DNA of 64,000 nt from JACVCJ01 sp052437175 (GTDB taxonomy: Bacteria; Bacteroidota; Bacteroidia; CAIKAF01): the NCBI GenBank assembly GCA_052437175.1, contig JBQVOK010000011.1, positions 43,073 through 107,072 of the forward strand, in the 5' to 3' direction. How positions within the stretch are numbered: position 1 is the first letter of the stretch; each line of letters starts with the position of its first letter. Shown here piece after piece: positions 23,683-32,128 of this stretch. The notes under the pieces were generated by a model, which was not told the origin of the DNA, did no database searches, and saw nothing but the letters and a program-made list of their open reading frames with translations. The position numbers and the translations under genes are program-made.

Positions 23683-26580
23683 ATGAAAAATTTACTTGTT
23701 TACGTACTTCTTTTGCTGCCGTTTACTGCATCGGCGCAGCCGTTCCGCTCGGTAATGCAGGAAGAAAGCGAGCATTACCGGAACCTCGGCTATTCCGCTA
23801 TGGACTATTACCAGCTCAACAGTCCGGCGGCCATGCCTGTACGGGAACGGGCGGCCTGTATGCCGCAAAAGACGGTGCTGGGCTGGCATCCCTACTGGGG
23901 AAACGGCCTGGAAGTGAATTACGACTGGGATCTGCTCAGCGATTTTGTATACTTTTCCTACGAGGTAAATCCCTATACCGGGCAGCCCAACAACACCTAC
24001 AATTTTCTTACGGTACCTTCGGTAAGCACGGCCCTGGCCAACAACGCACGCGTACATCTCTGCGTAACGCTTTTTGCCGATCACGCCACGTTCTTTTCCA
24101 GCACGGCGGCAAAGACCACGCTGGTGAATAACCTGGTTTCCTTGCTGCAGGCCCGGGGTGCACACGGCATCAATATCGACTTTGAGGGCGTGCCCGTGTC
24201 GCAGAAGGCGGCTTTTACGGCTTTTTTACAGCAACTGGGTACGGCGCTGCACAACGCCGGCAATTACCAGCTTTCGGTATGCCTGTACGCGGTTGACTGG
24301 AGCGATCTTTTCGAAGAGCCGCTGATAGAGCCTTATGTCGATTTTTTTACCCTGATGGGTTACGATTATTACTATTCCGGCAGCACACAGGCCGGTCCTA
24401 CCGATCCGCTTTACGGTTTTACGACGGGTTACGACCGCAGCCTGTCGCGCAGCGTTACCTATTACCTGGACCAGGGCATTCCCGCGCAGAAACTGGTACT
24501 TGGTCTGCCTTACTACGGCCGGGAATGGAACACGGTGTCGGCATCGGTTCCGTCCAATGTAACGGCAAGTCCCTCTTCGGCCTCGCGCACTTATGCCTAT
24601 GTGAAAAACAATGCTTCGGGAAATTACAGCAATCCACAGCTCAATGCCACGGCGGCTTCGCGGGCATATATCTTTCCGAATGCCGGCGCTTACCGCCAGT
24701 GTTTTATTTCAGAAGAAGCGGAGCTGAAGCAACGCTATACATTTGTAAAACAACGTAATTTAAAAGGCGTGGGTATCTGGGCCCTTAGTTATGATGATGG
24801 ATATACGCAATTGTGGGATGCTCTGCGTTCGGAGCTTACGGACTGCTACGCGGACCCATGCTCGGATACGCTGTATGATATGGGCGGCCCCGCTATGAAT
24901 TATTACGACGACGAAGATTATACATTTACCATTGCCCCGCCGGGAGCGGTTTCCATACAGCTGTACTGGGACCAGTTCGACCTGGAAAGCGGTTACGACA
25001 GCCTGTACATATACGCCGGCAGCCAGGCGCAGGGTACGCCCTTACTGGCCTGGAGCGGAAGCACGCTGCCCGCGCCCATGTCTGTTTCCTACGGGGCTTT
25101 TACACTGCGTTTCCGGAGTGACGGTTCTACCCGCCGCCCGGGATGGCGCCTCCGTTACTATTGTGTGGCCGATACCACGCCTCCTTTTACACAGGTATTG
25201 CCACAACAGGCCTGGCTTACAGACTCCATGCCGGTACAGTTCAGCGATACGGATAATGTACAGCTGGCGCGCCGTTACTGGCTCGTAAGCGATTTTGACG
25301 GCAGCCTGTTCTCCGCCAACCGCAATGCCGGTTTCTTTGAGGATCCGTTTGAATCCAATGTATACAACTGGCAGAATTACTCCGGTACCTGGAATTATAC
25401 GGGCGGAGAACTGGAGCAAAGCGACGAGGCCAACGGCAATACCAATTACTATACGTTTTTTAGCCAGTCCGACCCGGCATACATATACGAAATGGAAGCC
25501 GCGGGTTCCGGAACAGGAAGCAACCGGAGGTTCGGTCTCCATTTTATGTGCGAGGAAGGCGTCTATGCCAACCGGAAAAACTCTTACTTTGTCTGGTTCC
25601 GCATTGACGATCAGCAACTGCAGTTTTACAAGGTACAGAACGATACTTTTCAGCTGAAAAAAACCGTTAGCTGTAACCTGCTGGCCGGGCAGTATTATCG
25701 TTTTCGTATAGAATTCATGAAACAGAGCGGCCGTATAGCCGTGTGGAAAGACGACCAGTTCCTGGGCGAATGGCAGGACCCGCAGCCCTATACCACGGGC
25801 AGTTATGTATCCCTGCGTACGGGTAATGCCCGCATGCATATACGTTATTTGCGGATCTATAAGCACCGGGGCAGTTCGGCGTATATACATACAGGGCCGG
25901 GCGCTGCGGTGGAATGCCGTTACCAGAACGCTTCCCCGTCTTCTTTTGCCGCACGTGTATATTCCCTGCTGAACGATGCGGCAGGTCTTTTTGCAGCTGC
26001 GGATTCAGGGATACGTGTAGACTATACGAAACCTCTGTATACAGGCACCTGCACCGAAGAACTGCCCGATCGTGACACCCTGTATGCCGGAAGTGTGGCC
26101 CTGCATCTGCCGCTCTTTTCGGATATACACTCGGGTTGCCAGGCCATGTACAGTATACTCGATACGGCAGGGAATACGGTAGCCGGTCCGTTTTTATATA
26201 CAGATTCCATCGTTAATTATACACTTTCCGGGCTTACGGGAAACCGTTATTACTATACACGCGCATACGCAGAGAACGGTGCCGGGCTGTATGCCGATAC
26301 GCTCACTTCAGACGGCTTTTACCTGGGCGTGGCAGGGAGTGCAGGCGTTGAAATGCATACAGGAATTCCCCTGCGGGTATTTCCCAATCCCTTCCGCGAA
26401 GTGTTTACGGTACAGATGCCCGCGGGAGAGCGTTTTGTGATCACCGATATTTCGGGGCGCAGGCTGTTCAGCGGGGTTTCCGGGGCCGATATATTGCAGA
26501 TCGACATGCGTGTATACAAAAGCGGAATCTATTACCTGAAGACCGAAAAATACACAATACCCATAGTAAAATCAGATTGA
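23683..26580 (+). CDS. Secreted GH18-family protein with CUB domain and T9SS sorting domain
   Basis: 965 residues. Signal peptide (1-18, TASAQ); a GH18 domain (about 55-385) with GINIDFEG, catalytic Glu168 and Asp166, though the first two Asp of DxxDxDxE are His and Asn; a CUB-like domain (about 390-490); a concanavalin/laminin-G-like domain (about 555-730); further beta-sandwich sequence; and a T9SS type A C-terminal domain (about 885-965, starting LRVFPNPFREVFTV and ending SGIYYLKTEKYTIPIVK). Probable cell-surface or secreted hydrolase acting on chitin, peptidoglycan or glycoprotein N-acetylglucosamine linkages. Separated by 31 bp from the ABC exporter. Confidence 0.85.
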   Translation: MKNLLVYVLLLLPFTASAQPFRSVMQEESEHYRNLGYSAMDYYQLNSPAAMPVRERAACMPQKTVLGWHPYWGNGLEVNYDWDLLSDFVYFSYEVNPYTGQPNNTYNFLTVPSVSTALANNARVHLCVTLFADHATFFSSTAAKTTLVNNLVSLLQARGAHGINIDFEGVPVSQKAAFTAFLQQLGTALHNAGNYQLSVCLYAVDWSDLFEEPLIEPYVDFFTLMGYDYYYSGSTQAGPTDPLYGFTTGYDRSLSRSVTYYLDQGIPAQKLVLGLPYYGREWNTVSASVPSNVTASPSSASRTYAYVKNNASGNYSNPQLNATAASRAYIFPNAGAYRQCFISEEAELKQRYTFVKQRNLKGVGIWALSYDDGYTQLWDALRSELTDCYADPCSDTLYDMGGPAMNYYDDEDYTFTIAPPGAVSIQLYWDQFDLESGYDSLYIYAGSQAQGTPLLAWSGSTLPAPMSVSYGAFTLRFRSDGSTRRPGWRLRYYCVADTTPPFTQVLPQQAWLTDSMPVQFSDTDNVQLARRYWLVSDFDGSLFSANRNAGFFEDPFESNVYNWQNYSGTWNYTGGELEQSDEANGNTNYYTFFSQSDPAYIYEMEAAGSGTGSNRRFGLHFMCEEGVYANRKNSYFVWFRIDDQQLQFYKVQNDTFQLKKTVSCNLLAGQYYRFRIEFMKQSGRIAVWKDDQFLGEWQDPQPYTTGSYVSLRTGNARMHIRYLRIYKHRGSSAYIHTGPGAAVECRYQNASPSSFAARVYSLLNDAAGLFAAADSGIRVDYTKPLYTGTCTEELPDRDTLYAGSVALHLPLFSDIHSGCQAMYSILDTAGNTVAGPFLYTDSIVNYTLSGLTGNRYYYTRAYAENGAGLYADTLTSDGFYLGVAGSAGVEMHTGIPLRVFPNPFREVFTVQMPAGERFVITDISGRRLFSGVSGADILQIDMRVYKSGIYYLKTEKYTIPIVKSD

Positions 26581-26583
26581 TAC

Positions 26584-27612
26584 ATGAAAAAGTTTACCAC
26601 CTTATTTTTTACCCTTTTTTGTATGTGCGCCTGTACATCTGTGCGCAAAAGCGTTCCGGCAGGGGAGTCCGGCCCGGTGCAGGCTGAGCGGAGCATCCGC
26701 ATCGTATTCTGGAACGTGGAGAACCTGTTCGATACCATCAACGATCCGCTTACGCAGGACGATGAATATACGCCCGAAGGCAGCAGGCACTGGAACGGCT
26801 TTAAATACCGGCATAAGCTCCGCAACCTGGCACAGGCCCTGGCAGCACTGGGGGGCTGGGAACGCCCGGCGGTGATCGGCCTCTGCGAAGTAGAGAACCG
26901 CAGCGTGGTGTACGATCTCTTCCATACCACTATACTAAAACAGGCCGGTTACCAGCTTATACACGAAGAATCAAAGGACCCGCGCGGTATAGACCCGGTT
27001 TTCGTATACGACCCGAAACAGTTTCGTGCGTATACGCATAAAAAAGTAGAGCTTGTATACGAAAAGGATACCGGCAGACATATACTCTATATGGCGGGTA
27101 CGGCAGGCAGGGGAGATACGCTGCACCTGTTCATGAATCACTGGCCCTCTAAGTTTTCCGGGGCCCGGGAAACAGAGCCGAAACGCATGCGGGCCGCGCA
27201 GACCCTGCTCGATTTCTGTAACGGCATCTGGATGAACGACTCTGCGGCCTGTATCATAGCGGGTGGAGACTTTAACGATGAACCCAGGGAAAAAAGTATA
27301 GTAATGGGCCTGCAGGCGGCCGACCCGGCACAATGGGCCGGAAACAGGCGTTTGTATAACCTGGCAACGGGTGTGGAAGGCGGATCGCACAAATTCAGGG
27401 AACACTGGTCCCTGATCGACCAGGTATTTGTAAGCGGAGCCTGTCTGAAGCGGCTCTATGGCCCTTCGCAGCAGCTGGGTACCTTCCCCTTCCTGCTGAA
27501 GGACGATCTTACGTATATGGGTCAGAAGCCATTCCGGACCTTTACCGGCTTCAGCTGGGAGGGTGGTTATGCCGATCATCTGCCGGTATACATCGATCTG
27601 TATGTAAAATAA
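26584..27612 (+). CDS. Endonuclease/exonuclease/phosphatase-family lipoprotein
   Basis: 342 residues. A lipoprotein signal (Cys near residue 17, MCAC) then the DNase I-like fold: VFWNVENLFDTI (metal/active-site Asn-Glu), GLCEVENRSV (Glu), FMNHWPSKFSG, IIAGGDFNDEP (catalytic Asp-Asn) and YADHLPVYIDL (Asp-His). It could be a nuclease or a phosphodiesterase acting on sphingomyelin- or inositol-type substrates; an extracytoplasmic location is inferred from the signal. It starts 3 bases after the GH18 stop, so the two are co-transcribed. Confidence 0.82.
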   Translation: MKKFTTLFFTLFCMCACTSVRKSVPAGESGPVQAERSIRIVFWNVENLFDTINDPLTQDDEYTPEGSRHWNGFKYRHKLRNLAQALAALGGWERPAVIGLCEVENRSVVYDLFHTTILKQAGYQLIHEESKDPRGIDPVFVYDPKQFRAYTHKKVELVYEKDTGRHILYMAGTAGRGDTLHLFMNHWPSKFSGARETEPKRMRAAQTLLDFCNGIWMNDSAACIIAGGDFNDEPREKSIVMGLQAADPAQWAGNRRLYNLATGVEGGSHKFREHWSLIDQVFVSGACLKRLYGPSQQLGTFPFLLKDDLTYMGQKPFRTFTGFSWEGGYADHLPVYIDLYVK

Positions 27613-27645
27613 AAAAACCGCCTCGCTGCAAGCGAGACGGCCTTT
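27611..27645. terminator. Bidirectional terminator between convergent genes
   Basis: Arms CCGCCTCGCT (27618-27627) and AGCGAGACGG (27631-27640), one mismatch, loop GCA. T4 follows on the plus side and seven A precede it at 27611-27617, so it serves both the nuclease-like gene and the fasciclin gene. Confidence 0.8.
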
Positions 27646-27670
27646 TATCTATAAATTAAGTATAGAAATA

Positions 27671-28426
27671 TTATTTGTTACCGCCGCGGCCTGTAACTTT
27701 CTGCTCGCCGCCTTCAGAACCGCCGCGACCAGTTACTTTCTGTTCGCCGCCTTCAGAACCGCCACGACCGGTTACGGTGTTGTCAGCCGGAGTTTTGGTT
27801 TCTTCAGTCGGTTTTGTAGTGGTAACCGGTTTCTTCGGTTTAGCTGTAGATTTAGCTTTCGGAGGAGTAAGTACTTTATCGATCGTGTGGATATAACCGT
27901 TGTTACATTCTTTGTTCGATTCCAGGATGTTGGCACCACCGATCATACCGTTGGATTCCTCGATCACTTTACCGTTCAGGGCCTGCAGCTGACCTACGCC
28001 CTGTACGTCAGCAGCCATCAGGCGGCCGGCAACCACGTGCTGTAATAATACGTCTTTCAGTTTTTCTACGTTTTTCGGGTCTTTCAGTTCGGCCAGCTGT
28101 TTCTGGTCAAATTTGTTGAAAGCGTCATTGGTAGGAGCAAATACGGTGAAAGATTTGGTCTGGTCTTTCAGGGTCTCTGCCAGGTTCGCTGCGGTAAGCA
28201 GTTCTACCAGTGTAGACAGTTGCGGGTTTTCAGAAGCTGTAGTAGTAATATCCTTAACAGCGTTCAGAGCGGCCAGGGCCTTATCCATGCTGTCTTTTTT
28301 CATAGCCTCGATCTTAGCCAGTGAGTCCGCTTTTGCTTTATTGGCATCTGCATCGCTTTTGCCACCGCCACAGGCAACCATTCCGATTACAGCAAACATT
28401 GATGCTGCATACATTAGTTTTTTCAT
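27671..28426 (-). CDS. Fasciclin-domain lipoprotein with Gly-rich C-terminal repeats
   Basis: 251 residues. Lipoprotein signal with Cys in GMVACGGG; a short charged helix; one fasciclin (FAS1) domain (about 60-190) with FTVFAPTNDAFNKFD and the second conserved block GYIHTIDKVLTPP; a Lys/Thr/Pro-rich linker; then two exact copies of VTGRGGSEGGEQK and a final VTGRGGNK. FAS1 domains mediate adhesion. The ATG at 28424-28426 begins the lipoprotein signal. Exact -7 element on the minus strand at 28452-28459. Confidence 0.85.
   Translation of the reverse strand: MKKLMYAASMFAVIGMVACGGGKSDADANKAKADSLAKIEAMKKDSMDKALAALNAVKDITTTASENPQLSTLVELLTAANLAETLKDQTKSFTVFAPTNDAFNKFDQKQLAELKDPKNVEKLKDVLLQHVVAGRLMAADVQGVGQLQALNGKVIEESNGMIGGANILESNKECNNGYIHTIDKVLTPPKAKSTAKPKKPVTTTKPTEETKTPADNTVTGRGGSEGGEQKVTGRGGSEGGEQKVTGRGGNK
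27681..27775 (-). repeat. 39-bp direct repeats in the fasciclin gene
   Basis: Copies at 27681-27719 and 27720-27758, and a partial third at 27759-27775, coding for VTGRGGSEGGEQK. The copies differ at a few silent positions only. Confidence 0.85.
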
Positions 28427-28451
28427 TGTGTACTTCCTTTTTGATTTGGGA

Positions 28452-28459
28452 CAAAAATA
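28452..28459 (-). promoter_or_regulatory. -7 element of the fasciclin gene
   Basis: CAAAAATA on the plus strand is an exact TAnnTTTG match on the minus strand, 25 bases before the ATG. A TTG (plus CAA at 28482-28484) lies 22 bases further upstream. Confidence 0.5.
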
Positions 28460-28532
28460 GATAAGGATTTTCAAACTTCGGCAATACTTATAAAAAAATC
28501 GACTGAAAATTTTCGGGACTAAAAAAAAACTA

Positions 28533-28540
28533 TAAATTTG
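28533..28540 (+). promoter_or_regulatory. -7 element of the small lipoprotein gene
   Basis: TAAATTTG, an exact match, 29 bases before the ATG at 28570; TTTC at 28511-28514 could be a -33 element with an 18-base spacer. Confidence 0.5.
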
Positions 28541-28569
28541 CCGCTTAAACCGAGTAAAAAAAGAAAATT

Positions 28570-29043
28570 ATGAAAAAGAATCTTTTGTCTGTTGGTGCGG
28601 TTGCCCTGGTGGCTTTCGCAGTATCGTTCAGCAGCTGCGGAACGAAAGGTTGTTTAACAACTACTGATGATAACTACAACTCAGAAGCTACGATCGACGA
28701 TCCGGAAGCTTGTGACGCTATGGCTACCGATGCTAAATTCGTAGGTAACTGGACATTCCAGATCTCTGGATCAGGCACTTATGCTGTTAGTGTAACAGAT
28801 GCATCTGCCGATTACTCAATTACTGCCAACACAGATTTCGGTCTGAACGGTGTTTCTCCCCAGAACGTAACCCTGGCGGTAAACCAGAAAGAAGCTACTG
28901 CTTCTAACGTTACAATCGGTAACGCTACTATTACAGATCTGAAATTTACATACATCAGTACATCTCAGGCTACTCTGTCAGGAACGATCAGCGGTACAGG
29001 TACATCTGCCGACGGAAACTTCTCTGATAACGGTACTAAATAA
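28570..29043 (+). CDS. Small secreted lipoprotein, unknown function
   Basis: 157 residues. Lipoprotein signal ending FSSC, then a Ser/Thr/Asn-rich mature part that looks all-beta (FVGNWTFQISGSGTYAVSVTD; KEATASNVTIGNATITDLKF; SQATLSGTISGTGTSADGNF). The repeated use of frequent codons suggests high expression. I do not recognise the family. It has its own promoter and terminator and is therefore monocistronic. Confidence 0.65.
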   Translation: MKKNLLSVGAVALVAFAVSFSSCGTKGCLTTTDDNYNSEATIDDPEACDAMATDAKFVGNWTFQISGSGTYAVSVTDASADYSITANTDFGLNGVSPQNVTLAVNQKEATASNVTIGNATITDLKFTYISTSQATLSGTISGTGTSADGNFSDNGTK

Positions 29044-29063
29044 TTTTTTGTTAAGTCAGAAAG

Positions 29064-29088
29064 AAAGGGGGCCTTTGGCCCCTTTTTT
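29064..29088 (+). terminator. Rho-independent terminator of the small lipoprotein gene
   Basis: GGGGCC (29068-29073) and GGCCCC (29077-29082) around a TTT loop, followed by six T; A-rich on the 5' side. Confidence 0.85.
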
Positions 29089-29120
29089 GTTTTATCGTCC
29101 GTATACAAAACCAGTGAACG

Positions 29121-29744
29121 ATGAAAAACAGACTTTTTGCATACTCCATTTTTGTACTTACCCTGCTGCTGCCGGCCCTGCTTCCCGCGCAGACCGTAAC
29201 CGGGCGCAGCGGACAAACCCAGCCTCCGCCCACGCTTATGCGCTACGAGATCGTGAACGGCGATACCGTGTATTATACCACCCTCAGTAATGTAACCATC
29301 CTGGAACTGCGCAGATTCAGTAATAAAGAAGACCAGAAACGCTACGATAAACTGGTGCGTTCCGTACGCAAAACCCTGCCCCTGGCCCGCGAAGCCAAAA
29401 AGAAACTCGATTATTATGAATACCTGATGGCCGGCCAGGACAAAAAGGAACGTAAGGAAACGCTGAAACGCATGGAAGACCAGCTTACCAAAGAATTCGG
29501 CGAAGATGTACGTAACCTGACCAAAAAAGATGCGGCTGTATTGTTTAAACTGATCGACCGGGAGACGGATAACACGGCCTACAGCCTCCTGAAAGAGCTG
29601 AAAGGTGGTTTTAACGCCTTCTTTTACCAGATCGCGGCCAAATCCTTTAAACTGGACCTGAAATCGGATTTTAACCCCGAAATAAATATCTACGATCAAT
29701 ACATCGAGGAAATTGTGCAAATGCTCGATTCCGGACGTATTTAA
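29121..29744 (+). CDS. DUF4294 exported protein
   Basis: 207 residues. Signal peptide (about 1-23, ending LLPAQ) then the DUF4294 pattern: GDTVYYTTLSNVTIL, FSNKEDQKRYDKLVRSVRKTLPLAREAKKKLDYYEYLM, KEFGEDVRNLTKKDAAVLFKLIDRETDNTAYSLLKELKGGFNAFFYQ. Function unknown; the family is limited to Bacteroidota. Residues just after the signal (TVTGRSGQ) recall the VTGRGG repeats of the fasciclin protein 1 kb away. Monocistronic between two terminators. Confidence 0.8.
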   Translation: MKNRLFAYSIFVLTLLLPALLPAQTVTGRSGQTQPPPTLMRYEIVNGDTVYYTTLSNVTILELRRFSNKEDQKRYDKLVRSVRKTLPLAREAKKKLDYYEYLMAGQDKKERKETLKRMEDQLTKEFGEDVRNLTKKDAAVLFKLIDRETDNTAYSLLKELKGGFNAFFYQIAAKSFKLDLKSDFNPEINIYDQYIEEIVQMLDSGRI

Positions 29745-29771
29745 CGGCTTCTTTTGCTGTTGTAAAGAAAA

Positions 29772-29798
29772 GTCCCGGGCCCTGGTCCGGGCTTTTTT
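29772..29798 (+). terminator. Rho-independent terminator of the DUF4294 gene
   Basis: CCCGG (29774-29778) and CCGGG (29787-29791) around an 8-base loop, followed by six T at 29793-29798. Confidence 0.7.
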
Positions 29799-29872
29799 GT
29801 ATACAGAAACATCGAAAAAATTCTGCAATAGTGGCGATATGTTCTATTTTCGTAGCCAGTCAACAGTATTGT

Positions 29873-32065
29873 ATGAAAAAAATATTCTTCTGGATAGCTC
29901 TGCCGGCCCTGTTTATAAGCGGGGTGCACGCCCAGCAAAAGTTTACGATGGCCGAGGCCACCTCGGGACAATGGACCAAATTCCGCCCCGAAACCCGCAA
30001 CTTTGTACAGTGGAAAGGCGATGATGCCGCATTTACGTATATCGATAACGAATACAGTGCGCTTTATGAATGTAAAGAGTCGGGCAAATGGGAACCGGTA
30101 AAATTCCTTACGCTGCAGGACCTGCAGGCCGTGCTGAGCGCTTCGGGTGATAAGGCGCTGAGCAGCCTCAAACTTTCGTATTTCCCTTACCAGTACAAGT
30201 GGCTGGATAATACACGTATCCTCTTCTCCGCTTCAGAAAAGGAAGGCGTGGTGTATTTCATATACGATACGCAGAATAAAAAAGTGCTGAGCAGCATTGC
30301 CGTGCCTTCTGACGCAGCCGAGCAGTATATTTCGGATACGCATGATAACGTGGCCTTTACCCGTGGTAATAATATCTACATCATCAATGCCGATGGCAAA
30401 GAAACGGTGGTAACCGCAGGGGATGAGGACGGTATCGTGAACGGAAGCAGCTATGTACACCGCCAGGAATTCGGTATAGACCGCGGTATGTGGTGGTCAC
30501 CCGACGGCAAACGCCTGGCTTATTACCGCAAAGACGAAACGCAGGTACAGAAATATCCGCTGGTGAACACCGCCGCCCGTATGGCCGAAGAAACGCCCAT
30601 CCGTTACCCCATGGCCGGTATGACCAGCGAAACGGTGTCTTTGTACATCTACGATCTGCAAAGCAAAAAATCGACACGCATGGAAACCGGGGAGCCGCTC
30701 GATCAGTACCTCACCAGTATTACCTGGGAGCCTTCGTCACAGGCCGTTTATATAGGCATTCTGAACCGCGGACAGGACCACCTGCGCCTGAAAAGATACG
30801 ATGCAGGCAGCGGAAAGGAAAGCGCCGAACTCTTTGAAGAAAAGGCGAGCACCTATGTAGAACCCCTGCATCCGCTGGTTTTTGTGCCGGAACTGAAGAA
30901 CAGTTTCCTGTACCAGTCTGAAAAGAACGGGTACAATTACATTTACCTGGTAAGTACCGACGGCAAACAGAGTAAATCGCTGGGCAGCAGCGATGTGGTG
31001 GTGGAAGAATACCTGGGCTATAACAGCCGTTCCGGGCTTATTTATTACATCGGTACGGCCAATAATGGCCTGGACCGTGCCCTGTATGCCGTAAACGTGA
31101 AGAACGGCAAAACCACGCAGCTAAGCAGCCGCAGCGGTACATACAGTGTGCAGATGAACCCGAAATGCGACCGGGCTTTTTTCAGCTTTTCCAATACATC
31201 GGTACCTTCAGAATCGGGCCTTATCGACCTGCGCAACGGTAAGGAACAGGTGCTGCAGACGGCTGAAAACCCCTATAAAGAATACGATCTGCCCCGGATG
31301 GAACTGGTTACGGTAACGGCGGCCGACGGTAAAACCCCGCTCAACGGCCGTATCATCTATCCTTCGGGCTTCGATGCCTCTAAAAAATATCCCCTGCTCG
31401 TATACGTATACGGTGGGCCGCATGCCCAACTGGTAACCAATACCTGGCTGGGCGGGGCTTCCCTGTGGGACTATTACATGGCACAGAACGGTTATGTGGT
31501 GTTTACGGTGGACAACCGCGGCTCTGACGCCCGGGGCAAGGTGTTTGAGCATATCATTCACCGCCAGCTGGGACAGAACGAAATGGCCGACCAGATGGCC
31601 GGTGTGCAGTTCATGAGTGCAAAGAACTTCGTGGATAAGGAGCGCATTGGTGTATACGGCTGGAGTTTCGGGGGTTTTATGTCGATATCGCTCATGCTCA
31701 ACCAGGCGTCTGTCTTTAAGGTGGGTGTGGCCGGCGGACCGGTGTGCGACTGGAAATGGTACGAGGTCATGTACGGCGAGCGCTACATGGATACGCCGCA
31801 GGAAAATCCCGAGGGATACAAAAAGACCTCTGTGGTAGAAAATGCCTCTAAACTGGAAGGCAAACTGCTGGTGATCCACGGGGCCCAGGACGATGTGGTG
31901 GTGATGCAGCACAGTATGGAATTTATCAATGCCTGCATTAAGAACGGCAAGCAGGTGGACTATTTCCTGTATCCCGACCACAAACACAATGTGCGTGGTA
32001 AGGACAGGGTGCATCTGAACCAGAAGATCGCCGATTATTTCGATCTGCACCTGAAGAAGAAATAA
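29873..32065 (+). CDS. Dipeptidyl peptidase IV family serine protease (S9B)
   Basis: 730 residues from the ATG at 29873, which begins a signal peptide (FFWIALPALFISGVHAQ). An eight-bladed beta-propeller (about 40-480, including the DPP IV-type YYRKDETQVQKYPLVN) is followed by an alpha/beta hydrolase with GWSFGG (Ser598), Asp673 (GAQDDVV) and His703 or His705 (PDHKHNVRG) as the likely triad. It releases Xaa-Pro dipeptides and is probably periplasmic. A start 14 codons upstream is less likely because it precedes the signal sequence. Confidence 0.9.
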   Translation: MKKIFFWIALPALFISGVHAQQKFTMAEATSGQWTKFRPETRNFVQWKGDDAAFTYIDNEYSALYECKESGKWEPVKFLTLQDLQAVLSASGDKALSSLKLSYFPYQYKWLDNTRILFSASEKEGVVYFIYDTQNKKVLSSIAVPSDAAEQYISDTHDNVAFTRGNNIYIINADGKETVVTAGDEDGIVNGSSYVHRQEFGIDRGMWWSPDGKRLAYYRKDETQVQKYPLVNTAARMAEETPIRYPMAGMTSETVSLYIYDLQSKKSTRMETGEPLDQYLTSITWEPSSQAVYIGILNRGQDHLRLKRYDAGSGKESAELFEEKASTYVEPLHPLVFVPELKNSFLYQSEKNGYNYIYLVSTDGKQSKSLGSSDVVVEEYLGYNSRSGLIYYIGTANNGLDRALYAVNVKNGKTTQLSSRSGTYSVQMNPKCDRAFFSFSNTSVPSESGLIDLRNGKEQVLQTAENPYKEYDLPRMELVTVTAADGKTPLNGRIIYPSGFDASKKYPLLVYVYGGPHAQLVTNTWLGGASLWDYYMAQNGYVVFTVDNRGSDARGKVFEHIIHRQLGQNEMADQMAGVQFMSAKNFVDKERIGVYGWSFGGFMSISLMLNQASVFKVGVAGGPVCDWKWYEVMYGERYMDTPQENPEGYKKTSVVENASKLEGKLLVIHGAQDDVVVMQHSMEFINACIKNGKQVDYFLYPDHKHNVRGKDRVHLNQKIADYFDLHLKKK

Positions 32066-32081
32066 CAAAAATGTATATACG

Positions 32082-32109
32082 AAAAAAGGCGCCAGGAGCG
32101 CCTTTTTTT
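32082..32109. terminator. Bidirectional terminator between DPP IV and glmM
   Basis: GGCGC (32088-32092) and GCGCC (32098-32102), loop CAGGA, with six A on the left and seven T on the right, so it ends both convergent genes. Confidence 0.85.
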
Positions 32110-32128
32110 ATGCGGTATACGCCGGGGT

